A stretch of DNA of 64,000 bases, taken from Streptococcus sp. HMSC072G04. GTDB taxonomy: Bacteria > Bacillota > Bacilli > Lactobacillales > Streptococcaceae. Shown here piece by piece: positions 1-11,522 of this stretch; position 1 is the first letter of the stretch, and each line of letters starts with the position of its first letter. The stretch is from contig NZ_KV812027.1 in assembly GCF_001813295.1 (NCBI RefSeq), positions 34,231 through 98,230 on the forward strand, read 5' to 3'. The notes beneath the pieces are model-generated. The model was not told the DNA's origin. It searched no databases and worked only from the letters and a program-made list of their open reading frames with translations. The position numbers were made by a program, and so were the translations under genes.

Positions 1-2037
1 TGAGATAGCTTCTAAGCGTTTTTGAAGATCAGCATATTGCGTCAATTGATCGTTGATATTTTGGGTTAGATCTTTGTTAGTATTTTCGATTGCTTGAAGA
101 TTGGCCTGCAATTGTGGTCCCAAGTCTTGCAACTGTTGGAGTGTACCGTCTAACTGGGCTTTCACACTCTTCGTTGCATCCCCAGATTCATCAGTTTCAA
201 TACTCTTACGGTAGTCCTTCATGTTACTTGAAACAGCAGCCTTCACGATGTCGACCAAAGCGTTTGTCAAATCCATATCTTCGATTGGATCATAGAGTGA
301 ATGACGATCTCCCTTTTCATCTTTTGGATAGTAGGCATCGATCAATGCTCCTGTGCGTTGATAATCCAGAGCAATTTCACTAGCTTTCGATGCATAGTTA
401 GCGACAGCTGTTTTCAAATCTTCTGCAGATACGGTCACACTAGTTGAAGGAACCCCATTCACAAGGACTTCAACATCAATCGCGCTTGGCATAGCTCCTC
501 CATCTTCAACAAGGTGAATTTGAATTTGTTTGCCATCTTTTAGTTCGACTTCCTGCTCACCACTGCCTGCATAAGTCTGTCCATCATAGGTCCAAGTATC
601 AACCTTGACTCCTGCAGGTACTTGAATGCTAACTTTTTGTTTTCCAGATTTAGCATTAAGAACATCCGCAACTGCCGTTGATTTGGCATCCACTTCTGCA
701 GCCAATCGTTTTAATTCATCGGCATTCCCTTTTGCTTGCGCCTTCGTTCCAGCAAAAGCACTATCAAAATCAATCGCTGCGTTGAGATTCCCATACTTAT
801 TCAGATTCAGACTAGCAGGATCTAAAGACGGAAGCTTTTCAATTGCTTGACGAATGTCATCATCCGCTTTATCTCGAGCCTTGCTGATAGTTTCGATTTT
901 TGGCTTTCCAAGCAAGGTACGAAGAGTGACTTTGTCTCCTTCTTTTAGACCATAGTAGTCAAGGATCTTCGCTTTTACAGAAGACTCGATGTTATTTTCG
1001 TGCTCATCTAATTTGTCGCGTTCTGCCTTGATCCCTTTTTCGAGGTCTGCCACACGATCATTCACATCTTTTGTCAAACCTGCATAGGTCTTGGTCCCTG
1101 AAGCATCTCCTTCTGTTTCAGTTGGTTGACTCAATTGTTTGGTAATTGCTTCTTGGTTTTGTTGTAGATTCTTATACAACTCTTGGGTCTTTTCACTGAC
1201 AACAGACTGGTTCATAGACATCAGCTGGTTCATGAACTCTTCATGGCTGATCTTGTCCTCAGAGCGTTGCTTGATCAATGTGTCGAAGTTTTGACCGTAC
1301 TGATCCTGAGATTGGGTCAATTGATCAAAAGCCTGTGTATAAGACTCAAGGACTGTCTTCAAGGCATTATTCGACTCAACAGATGACGCAGACAAGCTAT
1401 AGAGACTTGGGAAGATATTCTTGGAATCCAAGGCCGAATCCAGCAAGTTGCTTCGGTATGAACCAATGTTGGTCGATTGGATCTTGTTACTTGTTTCCAC
1501 GTTCTTCTGAGCTGTATAGAGGTTGCTCAAAATGCTGACCATATACATATCAACCAACTGGCTATTCAAGTCTGAAACGATATCTTTAGCGACTTTATTG
1601 GCTTCGTTTTCAACCTGAGAATTTCCAGCCGCATTGACCTTATACGTCACCGTGGTCTTCTCTGCATTAACCGCATTCACTTCCAAGACCTTCTCTGAGA
1701 AGTCACTTGGAATGACAATCATCAACTGGTACTTGCCATCTGCAAGCCCTGACTCAGCGGCTCCACGAGGGAGTACAGACCAGTTTTGCGAATTATCCCG
1801 TTCGATATTCTTTACATAGCTAGCCCCAAGGTTGTATTCTTTATCATTCAGTTTGACCGCCTTGTCTTCATTGACAACCGCAATATTAAGCTTGGTGTTT
1901 TCTGTCGTTTGTACGGTCTTGGCTTCGTTTTGCTTTTGGTCCTTTTGAACCGTCGTATAAAGACCCACTACAGATCCCATCAAAAGGAGCACAACTGCAC
2001 TCTGACCGATGTATTTTAACCATTTTTTCTTTTTCAC
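1..2037 (-). CDS. esaA: Type VII secretion protein EsaA (partial, runs off the left edge)
   Basis: The frame stays open from a GTG at 2035-2037 to base 1, so the C-terminal half is missing. The N-terminus is a short basic stretch (KKKKWLKYIG) followed by a hydrophobic membrane segment of about 20 residues. After it comes a long extracellular helical region rich in Q, N, D and K, with coiled-coil character. This is the plan of EsaA/YueB-like T7SS membrane proteins, in which two terminal membrane regions flank a large outer domain and act in the secretion channel with EssB/EssC. It lies just downstream of esxA on the same strand, the usual order of the Firmicutes T7SS locus. An AAGG sequence precedes the GTG and no better ATG is present. 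Two terminator-like hairpins separate it from esxA. The family call is firm from context and architecture; full length cannot be checked. Confidence 0.85.
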   Translation of the reverse strand, partial: MKKKKWLKYIGQSAVVLLLMGSVVGLYTTVQKDQKQNEAKTVQTTENTKLNIAVVNEDKAVKLNDKEYNLGASYVKNIERDNSQNWSVLPRGAAESGLADGKYQLMIVIPSDFSEKVLEVNAVNAEKTTVTYKVNAAGNSQVENEANKVAKDIVSDLNSQLVDMYMVSILSNLYTAQKNVETSNKIQSTNIGSYRSNLLDSALDSKNIFPSLYSLSASSVESNNALKTVLESYTQAFDQLTQSQDQYGQNFDTLIKQRSEDKISHEEFMNQLMSMNQSVVSEKTQELYKNLQQNQEAITKQLSQPTETEGDASGTKTYAGLTKDVNDRVADLEKGIKAERDKLDEHENNIESSVKAKILDYYGLKEGDKVTLRTLLGKPKIETISKARDKADDDIRQAIEKLPSLDPASLNLNKYGNLNAAIDFDSAFAGTKAQAKGNADELKRLAAEVDAKSTAVADVLNAKSGKQKVSIQVPAGVKVDTWTYDGQTYAGSGEQEVELKDGKQIQIHLVEDGGAMPSAIDVEVLVNGVPSTSVTVSAEDLKTAVANYASKASEIALDYQRTGALIDAYYPKDEKGDRHSLYDPIEDMDLTNALVDIVKAAVSSNMKDYRKSIETDESGDATKSVKAQLDGTLQQLQDLGPQLQANLQAIENTNKDLTQNINDQLTQYADLQKRLEAIS

Positions 2038-2072
2038 TTCTATACCTTTTCCTTTTTCTAATTCATAGATAC

Positions 2073-2111
2073 AAAATAGGGGTTAGGAATTAAGAATCTA
2101 ACCCCTATTTT
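2073..2111 (-). terminator. Hairpin between esxA and esaA
   Basis: A perfect 14-bp inverted repeat (AAAATAGGGGTTAG at 2073-2086, complement at 2098-2111) lies downstream of esxA. The symmetrical A/T flanks supply a U-tract in the leftward direction. It probably ends most esxA transcripts, allowing high esxA expression relative to esaA. Confidence 0.65.
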
Positions 2112-2132
2112 CTATATATCAAAAGACAAAAG

Positions 2133-2162
2133 GGTGATCTACCTACAAGAAGTAAGATCACC
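2133..2162 (-). terminator. Second hairpin just after the esxA stop
   Basis: GGTGATCT (2133-2140) pairs with AGATCACC (2155-2162). Read leftward the stem is followed by CTTTTGTCTTTT, a loose U-tract. Together with the next hairpin it forms a tandem terminator. Confidence 0.5.
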
Positions 2163-2174
2163 TCCAAGACTATC

Positions 2175-2462
2175 TTAGTGGATTTGTGCAGCGATATCTT
2201 GGTCAGTTTGTTCAACGATATCAGCAACTTTGATCAATTGAGCGTTGATGTCTTCCAACAATTGAGCGAATTGTTTGATTTTTGGAGACAATTCGTTGAA
2301 TTGTGCTTCAAAGCTATCAAATGCAGATCCATCCCAGTTTGCGTCGATGACTTGTTGTTCATGAGTCAAAGTGTTAAGGATTTGATCGATTTCTTGAGAA
2401 CCTTGTGAATAGCGTTGTGCTGATTGACGTAGTTCTTCCGGAGTTAATTTAATTTGAGCCAT
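2175..2462 (-). CDS. esxA: WXG100 family T7SS secreted protein EsxA
   Basis: This 95-residue protein is predicted all-helical with a central W-D-G turn (residues 43-45), the WXG hallmark, between two amphipathic helices. It forms the helical-hairpin dimer typical of ESAT-6-like substrates secreted by the EssC ATPase. A clear GGAG ribosome site precedes the ATG. No C-terminal YxxxD/E motif is visible, which is common in Firmicutes EsxA. It is the first gene seen of the T7SS locus and is followed by esaA. Upstream, 2518-2535 carries a TACGAATT/AATTAGTAAAAAT stretch resembling the box found at the lipase toxin loci of this window. Confidence 0.95.
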   Translation of the reverse strand: MAQIKLTPEELRQSAQRYSQGSQEIDQILNTLTHEQQVIDANWDGSAFDSFEAQFNELSPKIKQFAQLLEDINAQLIKVADIVEQTDQDIAAQIH

Positions 2463-2938
2463 ATGTTTCTCCTTTTGGGCTGATACCCTAATATTTTTTT
2501 CATAAACAATACATTTAGTACGAATTAGTAAAAATCCAAAAAACTGTATATTTACCTTTTCACTCCCTATTTGTATTATTTACTTAAAGATATCTTAATG
2601 AAATATTGCGAGAAAGTCAAGTTTTGAGCCCCAACTGATAAAATATTGTAACTTTGTTACATTTTTGAAATAATTTGTTATACAAACGTAACATATATCT
2701 GAAATTCCTTGCCCCAGTAGTCTCCAACTAGTATTATTTCTGATAAGAAAAGAAGACACTCTGTCCTGTTATATTAACTCGACACATAGATAAAAAATGT
2801 TGATTTTAGGTGATTTTAGATACAATCTTTGATGATTTTTGTATATTTTTTCATTTTTAAAACTTTTATGGTATAATGAAACCTGTTCAAAACTTGTTTC
2901 ATACAAGATCGAACACCATTAACCTATAAGGAGTATAT
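2463..2938. other. Divergent intergenic region between esxA and the lipoprotein gene
   Basis: This 476-bp stretch holds no credible gene. It contains the esxA leader, several GTAAC/GTTAC half-sites between 2647 and 2693, and the rightward lipoprotein promoter near 2872. A similar cluster of GTAAC/GTTAC half-sites lies at 14600-14655 beside the first lipase locus. Their role is unknown. Confidence 0.5.
2870..2877 (+). promoter_or_regulatory. Extended -10 promoter of the lipoprotein gene
   Basis: TG-G-TATAAT ends at 2877 in A/T-rich DNA, and an AAGGAG ribosome site follows near 2930. The -35 hexamer is poor (TTTCAT), so the extended -10 probably does the work. Confidence 0.6.
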
Positions 2939-3490
2939 ATGAAAAAATTTCTACTTGCCTCTGTCTGTCTACTAGCTCTTACCGCTTGTAGCCAAGGCCA
3001 ACAAGGCAAAGGAACTACTGCCGCTTCTTCCAAGCAAGAGGCCACTCAAAACAAAAAGGAGCAAGTCCAAACCAAGACCTTTGTTCGTGACCTCGGTGAT
3101 CACTACCAAAACAAAATTCAAATTGGCTACAAGAATGAGGAAATTGTCTCTTTTACTTTCCTTAGTTTTGAACCCATTTCCTCAGATTTGCAAGACATGG
3201 ATCTTCCTGAATTAAAGGAAATCTACCAAGAAGAATTAGAACATAGCGATATCTATAAAACCTTAAATGGTAAGCCTGGACTTAGCTTCCGCATTCAAAT
3301 TTCAAAAGATAAACAATCCTATGCTAAAGTCTTACAGGCTGACTTCTCAAAAATCAAGAAAGATGAGTTTGCTACCATCTACGGAGATCAAGGGGAGGAA
3401 GAAAGAGCCGAGTTCAAGAAATACCTCAATGGCAAACCTCAAGATCTCTTTACCTATTTCAAAGATCAAGGTCTCAAAGAAGAAAAATAA
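2939..3490 (+). CDS. Putative lipoprotein of unknown function
   Basis: The 183-residue product starts with a signal peptide ending in a lipobox, L-T-A-C-S, so Cys17 should be lipidated and the protein anchored on the outer face of the membrane. A Ser/Thr/Gln/Lys-rich linker follows to about residue 45, then a compact acidic/basic domain. The length and pattern recall small YehR/DUF1307-type streptococcal lipoproteins, but no motif decides this. It is a single gene with its own extended -10 promoter, an AAGGAG site 5-6 nt before the ATG, and a strong terminator shared with the convergent proS. Confidence 0.75.
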   Translation: MKKFLLASVCLLALTACSQGQQGKGTTAASSKQEATQNKKEQVQTKTFVRDLGDHYQNKIQIGYKNEEIVSFTFLSFEPISSDLQDMDLPELKEIYQEELEHSDIYKTLNGKPGLSFRIQISKDKQSYAKVLQADFSKIKKDEFATIYGDQGEEERAEFKKYLNGKPQDLFTYFKDQGLKEEK

Positions 3491-3492
3491 AA

Positions 3493-3543
3493 AGAGCTTC
3501 CTGAGTTTCATCACCACACTGGTGAGGGCTCAGAAAGCTTTTT
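3493..3543. terminator. Bidirectional terminator between the lipoprotein gene and proS
   Basis: AGCTTCCTGAG pairs with CTCAGAAAGCT around an inner TCACCA/TGGTGA stem. A T-rich tail is present on the right and the complementary A-run on the left, so it can serve both convergent genes. Confidence 0.8.
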
Positions 3544-3544
3544 C

Positions 3545-5410
<1,866 letters not shown>

Positions 5411-6670
5411 CTATTTCAAAAATAATTTCATAATATCATTCCAGGTGACAGCAATCATCAAAATAACCATTACAGCTACACCTGCAAGCGTCATGTAGGT
5501 TTCTACTTCCTGTTTCAGTGGCTTTCTCCGGACGACCTCGATCAAATTGATCAAGATTTTCCCGCCATCCAAAGCGGGAATCGGGATTAGATTGAAGATC
5601 CCAATATTAATAGAGAGCATGGCCATAAGAGATAAGACTGCTGGAATCCCTAATTGAGCAGCTTGTGAGCTGGCATTGTAGATGGCGACCGGACCACCCA
5701 GTTTATTGAGACTAAAGTGGAAAATGATATCTTTCAAAGCTCCCAAAATCCGTGTCGCTGTATTCCAGGTATCTGTAAAACCAGACAAGAGTTTATCCAC
5801 AAATCCTGTCTTGAGGCCATTTGTCACACCCAAATAGTAACGATTCCCTGACTTGGTTGGCTTCACTTTGACTTCTTTTTCTTGGCCGTCTGTTTTGATT
5901 TTCAGGGTCAATTCAGGAGCCGTCTTGCTGTCCTTGGTTGCTTTTTCGACAGCATCTGTCAGCTCATCCCAGTTGCTAACGGTATCGTTATTGACTTGAA
6001 GGATCTGAACATTGCTTTTGACACCGACCTTAGCCAGCGCCCCATCGGGTGCCACCTGAACATTGTTGCTGTAGTAGTCAATCGCACCGCCTCGCATAAA
6101 AGCTAGAAGTGAGTAGACGACAATACTGAGGATAAAGTTGTTCATAGGACCCGCAAAGTTGGTGATCAACCGTCCCCAAATGCTGGCATTCTGATACTGA
6201 ACATCTCTCGGTGCAATCCGCACCTCTGTCCCATCTTCCTCAACGATGGTCGCATCATGATCGACATCATAAGTCTTGGTCTCATCGAGAACCAAGCCTG
6301 TAATTTCCAGTTTGTCTTCAAAGTCAAACTGGGTAACATTCATGGGAAGGGCTGTCTGATCCAGATTCTTTCCTGAAAGATTGATCCGGACAACCTTGCT
6401 AACCTCATTTAGCGTCAAGCTGACAGGTGTTCCGGTTTTAATCTCAGTTGTATCCTCACCCCAGCCAGCCATACGAACATAGCCACCTAAAGGTAGAATG
6501 CGAATCGTATAGGCTGTTCCATCTTGACCAATATGGGCAAAGATCTTGGGACCCATCCCGATCGAGAATTCTCGCACCAGGATGCCCGATTTTTTTGCAA
6601 AATAGAAATGACCAAACTCGTGAACGAGAACGATCACTCCAAAAATAACAATAAAGGCAATAAACTGCAT
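5411..6670 (-). CDS. eep: Site-2 intramembrane metalloprotease RseP/Eep
   Basis: The product is a 419-residue M50 membrane protease. The zinc-binding HEFGH motif sits in the first transmembrane helix (residues 17-21). A PDZ-like domain lies in the middle (about 200-290), and the second metal-site motif [12 protein letters not shown] is in a late helix, which suggests an intact active site. The family cleaves membrane-embedded substrates; in streptococci and enterococci Eep also matures peptide pheromones from lipoprotein signal peptides. It sits between cdsA and proS, the standard Gram-positive order. Nothing odd is seen. Confidence 0.95.
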   Translation of the reverse strand: MQFIAFIVIFGVIVLVHEFGHFYFAKKSGILVREFSIGMGPKIFAHIGQDGTAYTIRILPLGGYVRMAGWGEDTTEIKTGTPVSLTLNEVSKVVRINLSGKNLDQTALPMNVTQFDFEDKLEITGLVLDETKTYDVDHDATIVEEDGTEVRIAPRDVQYQNASIWGRLITNFAGPMNNFILSIVVYSLLAFMRGGAIDYYSNNVQVAPDGALAKVGVKSNVQILQVNNDTVSNWDELTDAVEKATKDSKTAPELTLKIKTDGQEKEVKVKPTKSGNRYYLGVTNGLKTGFVDKLLSGFTDTWNTATRILGALKDIIFHFSLNKLGGPVAIYNASSQAAQLGIPAVLSLMAMLSINIGIFNLIPIPALDGGKILINLIEVVRRKPLKQEVETYMTLAGVAVMVILMIAVTWNDIMKLFLK

Positions 6671-6706
6671 CGTTCTATACGTGGTTTCCTTTCTATTTCT
6701 TCTGTC

Positions 6707-7510
6707 TTAGAACAAACCCAAGAAATGCATCAAGGGAAAGACAAAAATCAAACTATCAAAGCGGTCTAGAACACCACCATGTCCTGGAATAAATTTCCCA
6801 GAATCTTTCACACCGAAATGGCGTTTAATCGCGCTCTCTACCAGATCTCCAAACTGACCTGCGATACTAAAGAGGATGGTAAAGAAGATCATAGCAAGAA
6901 AACCATGTCCACCTGCCACAGAGCGATCCACGATCATATAGATCACAGTTACCGCAACTGCAGACAAGATTCCCCCAAGACTGCCTTCAATCGTTTTATT
7001 AGGAGAAACCGCAGGCATGAGCTTGCGTTTCCCAAACCGGCTTCCTACCAGATAAGCACCTGAATCTGTAGCCCAGACAATAAAGAGGGCTAACAAAACC
7101 TTATCAATACCAGCGATTCGCGCATCTACTAAGGAATGGAAGCCGAGTCCAACATAAAAGCTGGACGCAATGGGGTAGACCACATCTTCATAATTATAAT
7201 TCTGAGCAAGAACAGTTGTCCCCATGAGAATCAAGACAACCAGACCATAGGCAATCATATTGCCATCTGCTGGAAGGTAAGGGAGGTAGTCCTCGATCGG
7301 CAAAGTCAGGACGAAGGCCGCTAACATGGCTAGCGCTCCTTCAAAAGTCGCTGTCTCAAGCCCCTTCATCTTGAGCAATTCATGAACCCCTAGCATGGCG
7401 ATCAAGCCAATCACAATCTGGAAGAATACCCCTCCAACCATTACTGTTGGAATGAAAAAGAGCAGGGCAATTCCTCCAAAAATCACACGTTTTTGTAAAT
7501 CTTTCGTCAT
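6707..7510 (-). CDS. cdsA: Phosphatidate cytidylyltransferase
   Basis: This 267-residue polytopic membrane enzyme makes CDP-diacylglycerol from phosphatidic acid and CTP, the branch point to phosphatidylglycerol and cardiolipin. Several hydrophobic helices precede the family signature near the C-terminus (SPNKTIEGSLGG, then KDSGKFIPGHGGVLDRFDS), which holds the metal-binding acidic residues. The start is taken at the second of two adjacent ATGs (7508-7510), which is spaced better from AGGAG; the first at 7513 is possible. It follows uppS by a few bases in the same operon. Confidence 0.95.
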   Translation of the reverse strand: MTKDLQKRVIFGGIALLFFIPTVMVGGVFFQIVIGLIAMLGVHELLKMKGLETATFEGALAMLAAFVLTLPIEDYLPYLPADGNMIAYGLVVLILMGTTVLAQNYNYEDVVYPIASSFYVGLGFHSLVDARIAGIDKVLLALFIVWATDSGAYLVGSRFGKRKLMPAVSPNKTIEGSLGGILSAVAVTVIYMIVDRSVAGGHGFLAMIFFTILFSIAGQFGDLVESAIKRHFGVKDSGKFIPGHGGVLDRFDSLIFVFPLMHFLGLF

Positions 7511-7519
7511 CATCTTCTC

Positions 7520-8269
7520 CTAAACACCACCAAATCTCCGATGGCGATGGCTATATTCTACTATGGCACTTCGTAGTGCTTCCTCTCCAAAATCTGGCCA
7601 CATCACATCTGTGAAATACAACTCACTATAAGCAGCCTGCCAAGGAAGGAAATTACTCAAACGGATCTCTCCGCTGGTACGAATAATCAAATCCGGATCC
7701 CTTAGGACACGTGGCAAACTCTCGGTATAGAGAGAATCTGCGATCATCTCTTCTGTGATATCTTCTGGACTAAACTTCGCATCCAAGACTTCTTGGGCGA
7801 TCTGCTTCACAGCCTGAGTGATCTCTGCACGTCCACCATAATTGAGTGCGAAATTCAGGATCAAGCCTGTATTGAGATGGGTCATCGCTTCTGCTCTTTC
7901 CAAAGCCTCCAGCGTTTCTTTTGGTAATTTCTTGGTGTCACCAATCATTTGAATCTTGACATTGTTGCGATGCAATTCGGGGAAGAAACGATCATAAAAT
8001 TCGACCGGCAAGTGCATGATGAACTTGACTTCATCTTCAGGGCGTGTCCAGTTTTCCGTAGAAAAGGCATAGACAGTCAAGACCTGAACCCCCATATTTT
8101 TTGCTGCAATCGTCACTTCTTGGAGAGCTTCCATCCCTGCCTTATGACCGAAGACGCGCGGTTGCATCCGCTTTTTCGCCCAGCGACCATTACCATCCAT
8201 AATGATCCCAATGTGTTTCGGGACTTCTAAAGGTATCTCGATTTTTTCTTTTTTCTTAAAACGAAACAT
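7520..8269 (-). CDS. uppS: Undecaprenyl diphosphate synthase
   Basis: This 249-residue cis-prenyltransferase extends farnesyl diphosphate with isopentenyl units to make the C55 lipid carrier of peptidoglycan and polysaccharide synthesis. It shows the P-loop-like GIIMDGNGRWAKKR with catalytic Asp25 and the conserved RTSGEIRLSNFLPWQ block near the C-terminus. It is the first gene of the uppS-cdsA-rseP-proS operon. The leader carries an extended -10 promoter at 8302-8309. Confidence 0.97.
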   Translation of the reverse strand: MFRFKKKEKIEIPLEVPKHIGIIMDGNGRWAKKRMQPRVFGHKAGMEALQEVTIAAKNMGVQVLTVYAFSTENWTRPEDEVKFIMHLPVEFYDRFFPELHRNNVKIQMIGDTKKLPKETLEALERAEAMTHLNTGLILNFALNYGGRAEITQAVKQIAQEVLDAKFSPEDITEEMIADSLYTESLPRVLRDPDLIIRTSGEIRLSNFLPWQAAYSELYFTDVMWPDFGEEALRSAIVEYSHRHRRFGGV

Positions 8270-8301
8270 GTTTTTCTACCTATTTCAATATTTATCGCTT
8301 C

Positions 8302-8309
8302 ATTATACC
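8302..8309 (-). promoter_or_regulatory. Promoter of the uppS-cdsA-rseP-proS operon
   Basis: On the minus strand TG-G-TATAAT lies 33 bp upstream of the uppS ATG. The -35 is weak, so this is an extended -10 promoter. It lies beyond the yajC terminator, so uppS need not depend on yajC transcription. Confidence 0.6.
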
Positions 8310-8392
8310 ATAAATCCCCATAAAATAGGGACTCTGGCCTCTTTTTTGAACCAGCAAGGCTTTCCTTCATCACATCGTCCTATTTGCCCACC

Positions 8393-8414
8393 AAAAAAGA
8401 GGCCTTTGCCTCTT
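8393..8414 (-). terminator. Terminator of yajC
   Basis: AAGAGG and CCTCTT (8397-8402 and 8409-8414) form a stem. Read leftward it is followed by a run of six Ts. A longer alternative pairing joins GGCCTCTTTTTT at 8337 with its complement at 8393-8404. Confidence 0.65.
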
Positions 8415-8423
8415 CTTTGATGA

Positions 8424-8750
8424 TTATTCTTCGATGGCTGAATCAGCATCTGAGCTAGCACCTTCTGTAGCAGTGGCTGAGATTCCTTCTGATACAGGAA
8501 GAACTGTTTTGATCGCTCCCAATTCAAAGGTCAGGTAGACACCATCAACATCCAAGACAACGGTCTTGCGGTCTGTATCGACTTCATCGATGGTTCCGTA
8601 CAAGCCACCAATCGTGATGACTTCATTTCCTTTTTGAAGTTTATTCAAACTTTCCATCCGTTTTTGGTACTGTTTCTTTTGGCTACGGCTCATGAAGTAC
8701 ATCAAACTGACCATAAGAACGAGCATAATTAGCAAACTTCCGCCTTGCAT
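8424..8750 (-). CDS. yajC: Preprotein translocase accessory subunit YajC
   Basis: This 108-residue protein has one N-terminal membrane helix (GGSLLIMLVLMVSLMYFM), then the conserved RSQKKQYQKRMESLNKLQKG block and a small beta domain containing GGLYGTIDEVD. This is the YajC plan; the protein associates with SecDF/SecYEG. The C-terminal tail is low complexity (Ala/Ser/Glu). It has a GGAG ribosome site and its own terminator, and lies immediately upstream of uppS as in other streptococci. Confidence 0.93.
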   Translation of the reverse strand: MQGGSLLIMLVLMVSLMYFMSRSQKKQYQKRMESLNKLQKGNEVITIGGLYGTIDEVDTDRKTVVLDVDGVYLTFELGAIKTVLPVSEGISATATEGASSDADSAIEE

Positions 8751-8876
8751 ATGTTTCTCCTTTAATTTTCATATATGCTATACTATATCAAATTTCGCCC
8801 GTCTTTTCAAGTTTTCCCATCCTCTTCAAGTAAAATCAGACTCCAGTCTCAGAGAGGAGGCAAGTTTTGATGAAAA

Positions 8877-8900
8877 AGAAAAAAACCACGAAAAGTGGGC
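8877..8900 (-). terminator. Short terminator after the small HTH-like gene
   Basis: A CCAC/GTGG stem (8886-8889, 8895-8898) is followed leftward by a run of seven Ts. Confidence 0.45.
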
Positions 8901-8906
8901 TACTGA

Positions 8907-9152
8907 CTAGTCAATCGTAATGCCATACTTTTCATGATTCTCATCATACCAATCAATCAAGGCCAAAGCCGTTTGATAGGTAATATTTTTGATTTTACTC
9001 GTTCCCTTCGTCAAAGTCGCTAAGCTCATTTTGCTGATGTTTGTTTCAGTTGCGACACGATAGCTCGTCAAGCGACCGTCAACCATCAGTTGAACAACGG
9101 CTTCCACTTTTCTGTATTCGGGAGTTGAGTAGATATCAATTGTATTGCTCAT
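8907..9152 (-). CDS. Small hypothetical protein, possible helix-turn-helix
   Basis: The 81-residue protein is not assigned. Its middle (TSYRVATETNISKMSLATLTKG) reads like a helix-turn-helix of the small XRE/Cro type, followed by a conserved-looking ALALIDWYDENHEKYGI tail. The frame opens at a TTG at 9170, but the ATG at 9152 is preceded by GAGGAATGGAAG and is the better start. Two similar GCTCAAAT[T/A]GGA sequences lie upstream at about 9223 and 9267 and could be binding sites. It is monocistronic between the clpL terminator and yajC. A DNA-binding role is inference only. Confidence 0.55.
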   Translation of the reverse strand: MSNTIDIYSTPEYRKVEAVVQLMVDGRLTSYRVATETNISKMSLATLTKGTSKIKNITYQTALALIDWYDENHEKYGITID

Positions 9153-9330
9153 CTTACTTCCATTCCTCAAATTTTATTCTTGTATAGATTATATACTTAT
9201 TTTCTTTATTTATTAATAATTTTGCTCAAATTGGATTAATTTCACTAATTATTGATGTTTTTTTAGCTCAAATAGGAGGATTTTGGCCTTATACGGCGAA
9301 TAATTTCCCCCAGGTGGGAAGAAAAAATAA

Positions 9331-9353
9331 AGACTGCTATATGATAGCAGTCT
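9331..9353 (-). terminator. Terminator of clpL
   Basis: AGACTGCTAT pairs perfectly with ATAGCAGTCT over a 3-nt loop. Leftward it is followed by TTATTTTTTC. Confidence 0.8.
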
Positions 9354-9377
9354 CTATTTTTCACAAACTAATTCGCC

Positions 9378-11507
9378 TTAATCTGCTTGTTTATCAGCGT
9401 TTTCTTCCTTCTTTGTGTCTTTTTCTCTAATCACAAGGACACCATCTTCCATGTCTGCTTCGAGATGTTTGGCATCCAAGTTATCCAAGTGGAAGTCTGT
9501 GACTTTGTCACGGATTTGTTGTTCAACTACCCGACGGAGTGGACGAACACCCATCACTTCATCATAACCTTCTTCAGTCATGTATTCTTTAGCTGCATCG
9601 CTCACTGCTAAGTCGATTTCTTTCTTAGAAAGGGTCTTATTGACATCTACCAACATCAAATCAACAATCTTAGAAAGGTCTTCCTTGCTCAAGTGTGAGA
9701 ATTCAATGACAGCGTTGAAACGGTTCAAGAATTCTGGACGGAAGTAAGGTTTCAAACGATCCATGAGTTCTGGTTTATCCGCATCTTCTGTCAAGTTGGC
9801 TTCGTAACCAAAGCCAGCGTTTGAAGTGGCGATAATCACAGTGTTCTTGAAGTTGACCGTGTTCCCTTGACCATCTGTCAAACGACCATCATCCAAAACT
9901 TGGAGGAGAAGTGTGATCACTTGAGGGTCCGCCTTTTCAATTTCGTCGAGAAGAACGATTGAGTATGGGTTACGGCGAACACGTTCTGTCAAGGTATTGC
10001 TGTTGTCATCGTAACCAACATAACCAGCTGTTGTACCAATCAATTTAGAAACGGCTGTACGGTCGCTGTATTCTGACATATCCAAACGGATGATGGCATC
10101 TTTGGTTCCGAACATATCAAGAGCCAATTGTTTAGCCAACTCAGTTTTACCAACACCAGTAGGACCTACAAAGAGGAAGCTACCGATTGGGCGGTTCCCT
10201 TCGTCAAATCCTGCACGGTTCCGACGGATGGCACGTGCCACTGCTTCAACGGCTTTATCTTGACCGATAACCTTAGTTTGCAAACGGTGACCCATATCTT
10301 TCAAACGTTCGATATCAGTTGCACCCATTTGTGACACTGGAATACCCGTCATCCGTTCTACAGATTCAGCCACATCGTTGATTGTTGCCGTTACTTTATG
10401 GTCTTCCGTATGGTTTTCAATTTTCTTTTCAAGTTCTTCGATACGAACTTTTGCATTAAGAGCTGCTTCGTAATCTTCTTTAGCAGCTGCAGCTTCTTGT
10501 TTAGCTTTTTCTTCTTCAATTTCATGTTCCACAGCATGGACATCTGTTACTGGATGTTGGGCTGCCAAGTGAGCAGCTGTCACATCGACCAAGTCAATGG
10601 CCTTATCAGGCAAGCTACGTTGTGGAATGTATTGGATCGAATAATCAACCGCTGCTTTCAAAACTTCATCTGGCAAGATGACATTGTGGTGTTTTTCATA
10701 AAGATCACGGATCCCTTGGAGAATCTTGAAAGTATCTTCAGCTGATGGAGCATTGACTTTCACTTCGTTGAAACGACGAGCAAGAGCTGCATTCTTCAAG
10801 ATGGTGTTACGGTATTCATCTTGAGTAGTTGCCCCAATGACTGTCAATTCCCCACGTGAAAGAGCAGGTTTGATGATATCCGCAAGACCTTTAGATCCTT
10901 GACCATCACCTGTGCTACCTGCACCAAGGATTTGATGGATTTCATCAAAGAAGAGAATAACATTTCCCATAGCCTTGACTTCTTGGATCAGATTTTGAAT
11001 ATTTTCTTCAAAGCTACCACGGTATTGCGTACCAGCTTCTAGACCAGAAATATCAATCGAGATGATTTCTTTGTTCTTGATAGCAGCTGGAACATCTCCG
11101 TTCACAATAGCTTGTGCCAAACCTTCTACAACTGCTGTTTTACCAACACCGGCATCCCCTACAAGGACAGGGTTGTTCTTGGTACGACGTGACAAGATTT
11201 CAGCAGTTTCTTGAATTTCTTTATTACGTCCGATGACTGGATCCAATTTTCCTTCACGAGCTTCTTCGGTCAAGTTGCGACCAAGTTTTGCAAGGATCCC
11301 ATCTTGTTTCATTCCTTTACCTTGATGGTGTTGCACTTGCTCGCTTCCTTCATTTGGAAGTTGACCGGTTTGGCGGTAAATAGCGAATTCTTCAGGTGTC
11401 ACTTCACGACCGTTGATCATGTAGCGACGGCTTTCAGAACGAAAACCACCCATGTTTCCCATTAGTTGATTGAAAAGATCATCCATATTGTTAAAGTTGT
11501 TATTCAT
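9378..11507 (-). CDS. clpL: Clp ATPase ClpL (HSP100 chaperone)
   Basis: This 709-residue protein has two AAA+ modules. Module 1 carries Walker [10 protein letters not shown] and Walker [13 protein letters not shown]. Module 2 carries Walker [10 protein letters not shown] and Walker [12 protein letters not shown], then the C-terminal D2-small domain. A short coiled-coil insertion lies between them (about residues 320-375). The N-terminus ([20 protein letters not shown], then [18 protein letters not shown]) is the Asn/Gly-rich ClpL type rather than the ClpC/ClpE type; no zinc finger is present. ClpL is a stress-induced disaggregase in streptococci. It is monocistronic. The promoter matches the consensus, but no CtsR tandem heptad is seen around it; instead a TTTACATAA motif is repeated four times. 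Confidence 0.93.
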   Translation of the reverse strand: MNNNFNNMDDLFNQLMGNMGGFRSESRRYMINGREVTPEEFAIYRQTGQLPNEGSEQVQHHQGKGMKQDGILAKLGRNLTEEAREGKLDPVIGRNKEIQETAEILSRRTKNNPVLVGDAGVGKTAVVEGLAQAIVNGDVPAAIKNKEIISIDISGLEAGTQYRGSFEENIQNLIQEVKAMGNVILFFDEIHQILGAGSTGDGQGSKGLADIIKPALSRGELTVIGATTQDEYRNTILKNAALARRFNEVKVNAPSAEDTFKILQGIRDLYEKHHNVILPDEVLKAAVDYSIQYIPQRSLPDKAIDLVDVTAAHLAAQHPVTDVHAVEHEIEEEKAKQEAAAAKEDYEAALNAKVRIEELEKKIENHTEDHKVTATINDVAESVERMTGIPVSQMGATDIERLKDMGHRLQTKVIGQDKAVEAVARAIRRNRAGFDEGNRPIGSFLFVGPTGVGKTELAKQLALDMFGTKDAIIRLDMSEYSDRTAVSKLIGTTAGYVGYDDNSNTLTERVRRNPYSIVLLDEIEKADPQVITLLLQVLDDGRLTDGQGNTVNFKNTVIIATSNAGFGYEANLTEDADKPELMDRLKPYFRPEFLNRFNAVIEFSHLSKEDLSKIVDLMLVDVNKTLSKKEIDLAVSDAAKEYMTEEGYDEVMGVRPLRRVVEQQIRDKVTDFHLDNLDAKHLEADMEDGVLVIREKDTKKEENADKQAD

Positions 11508-11522
11508 ATTGTATACCTCTAA

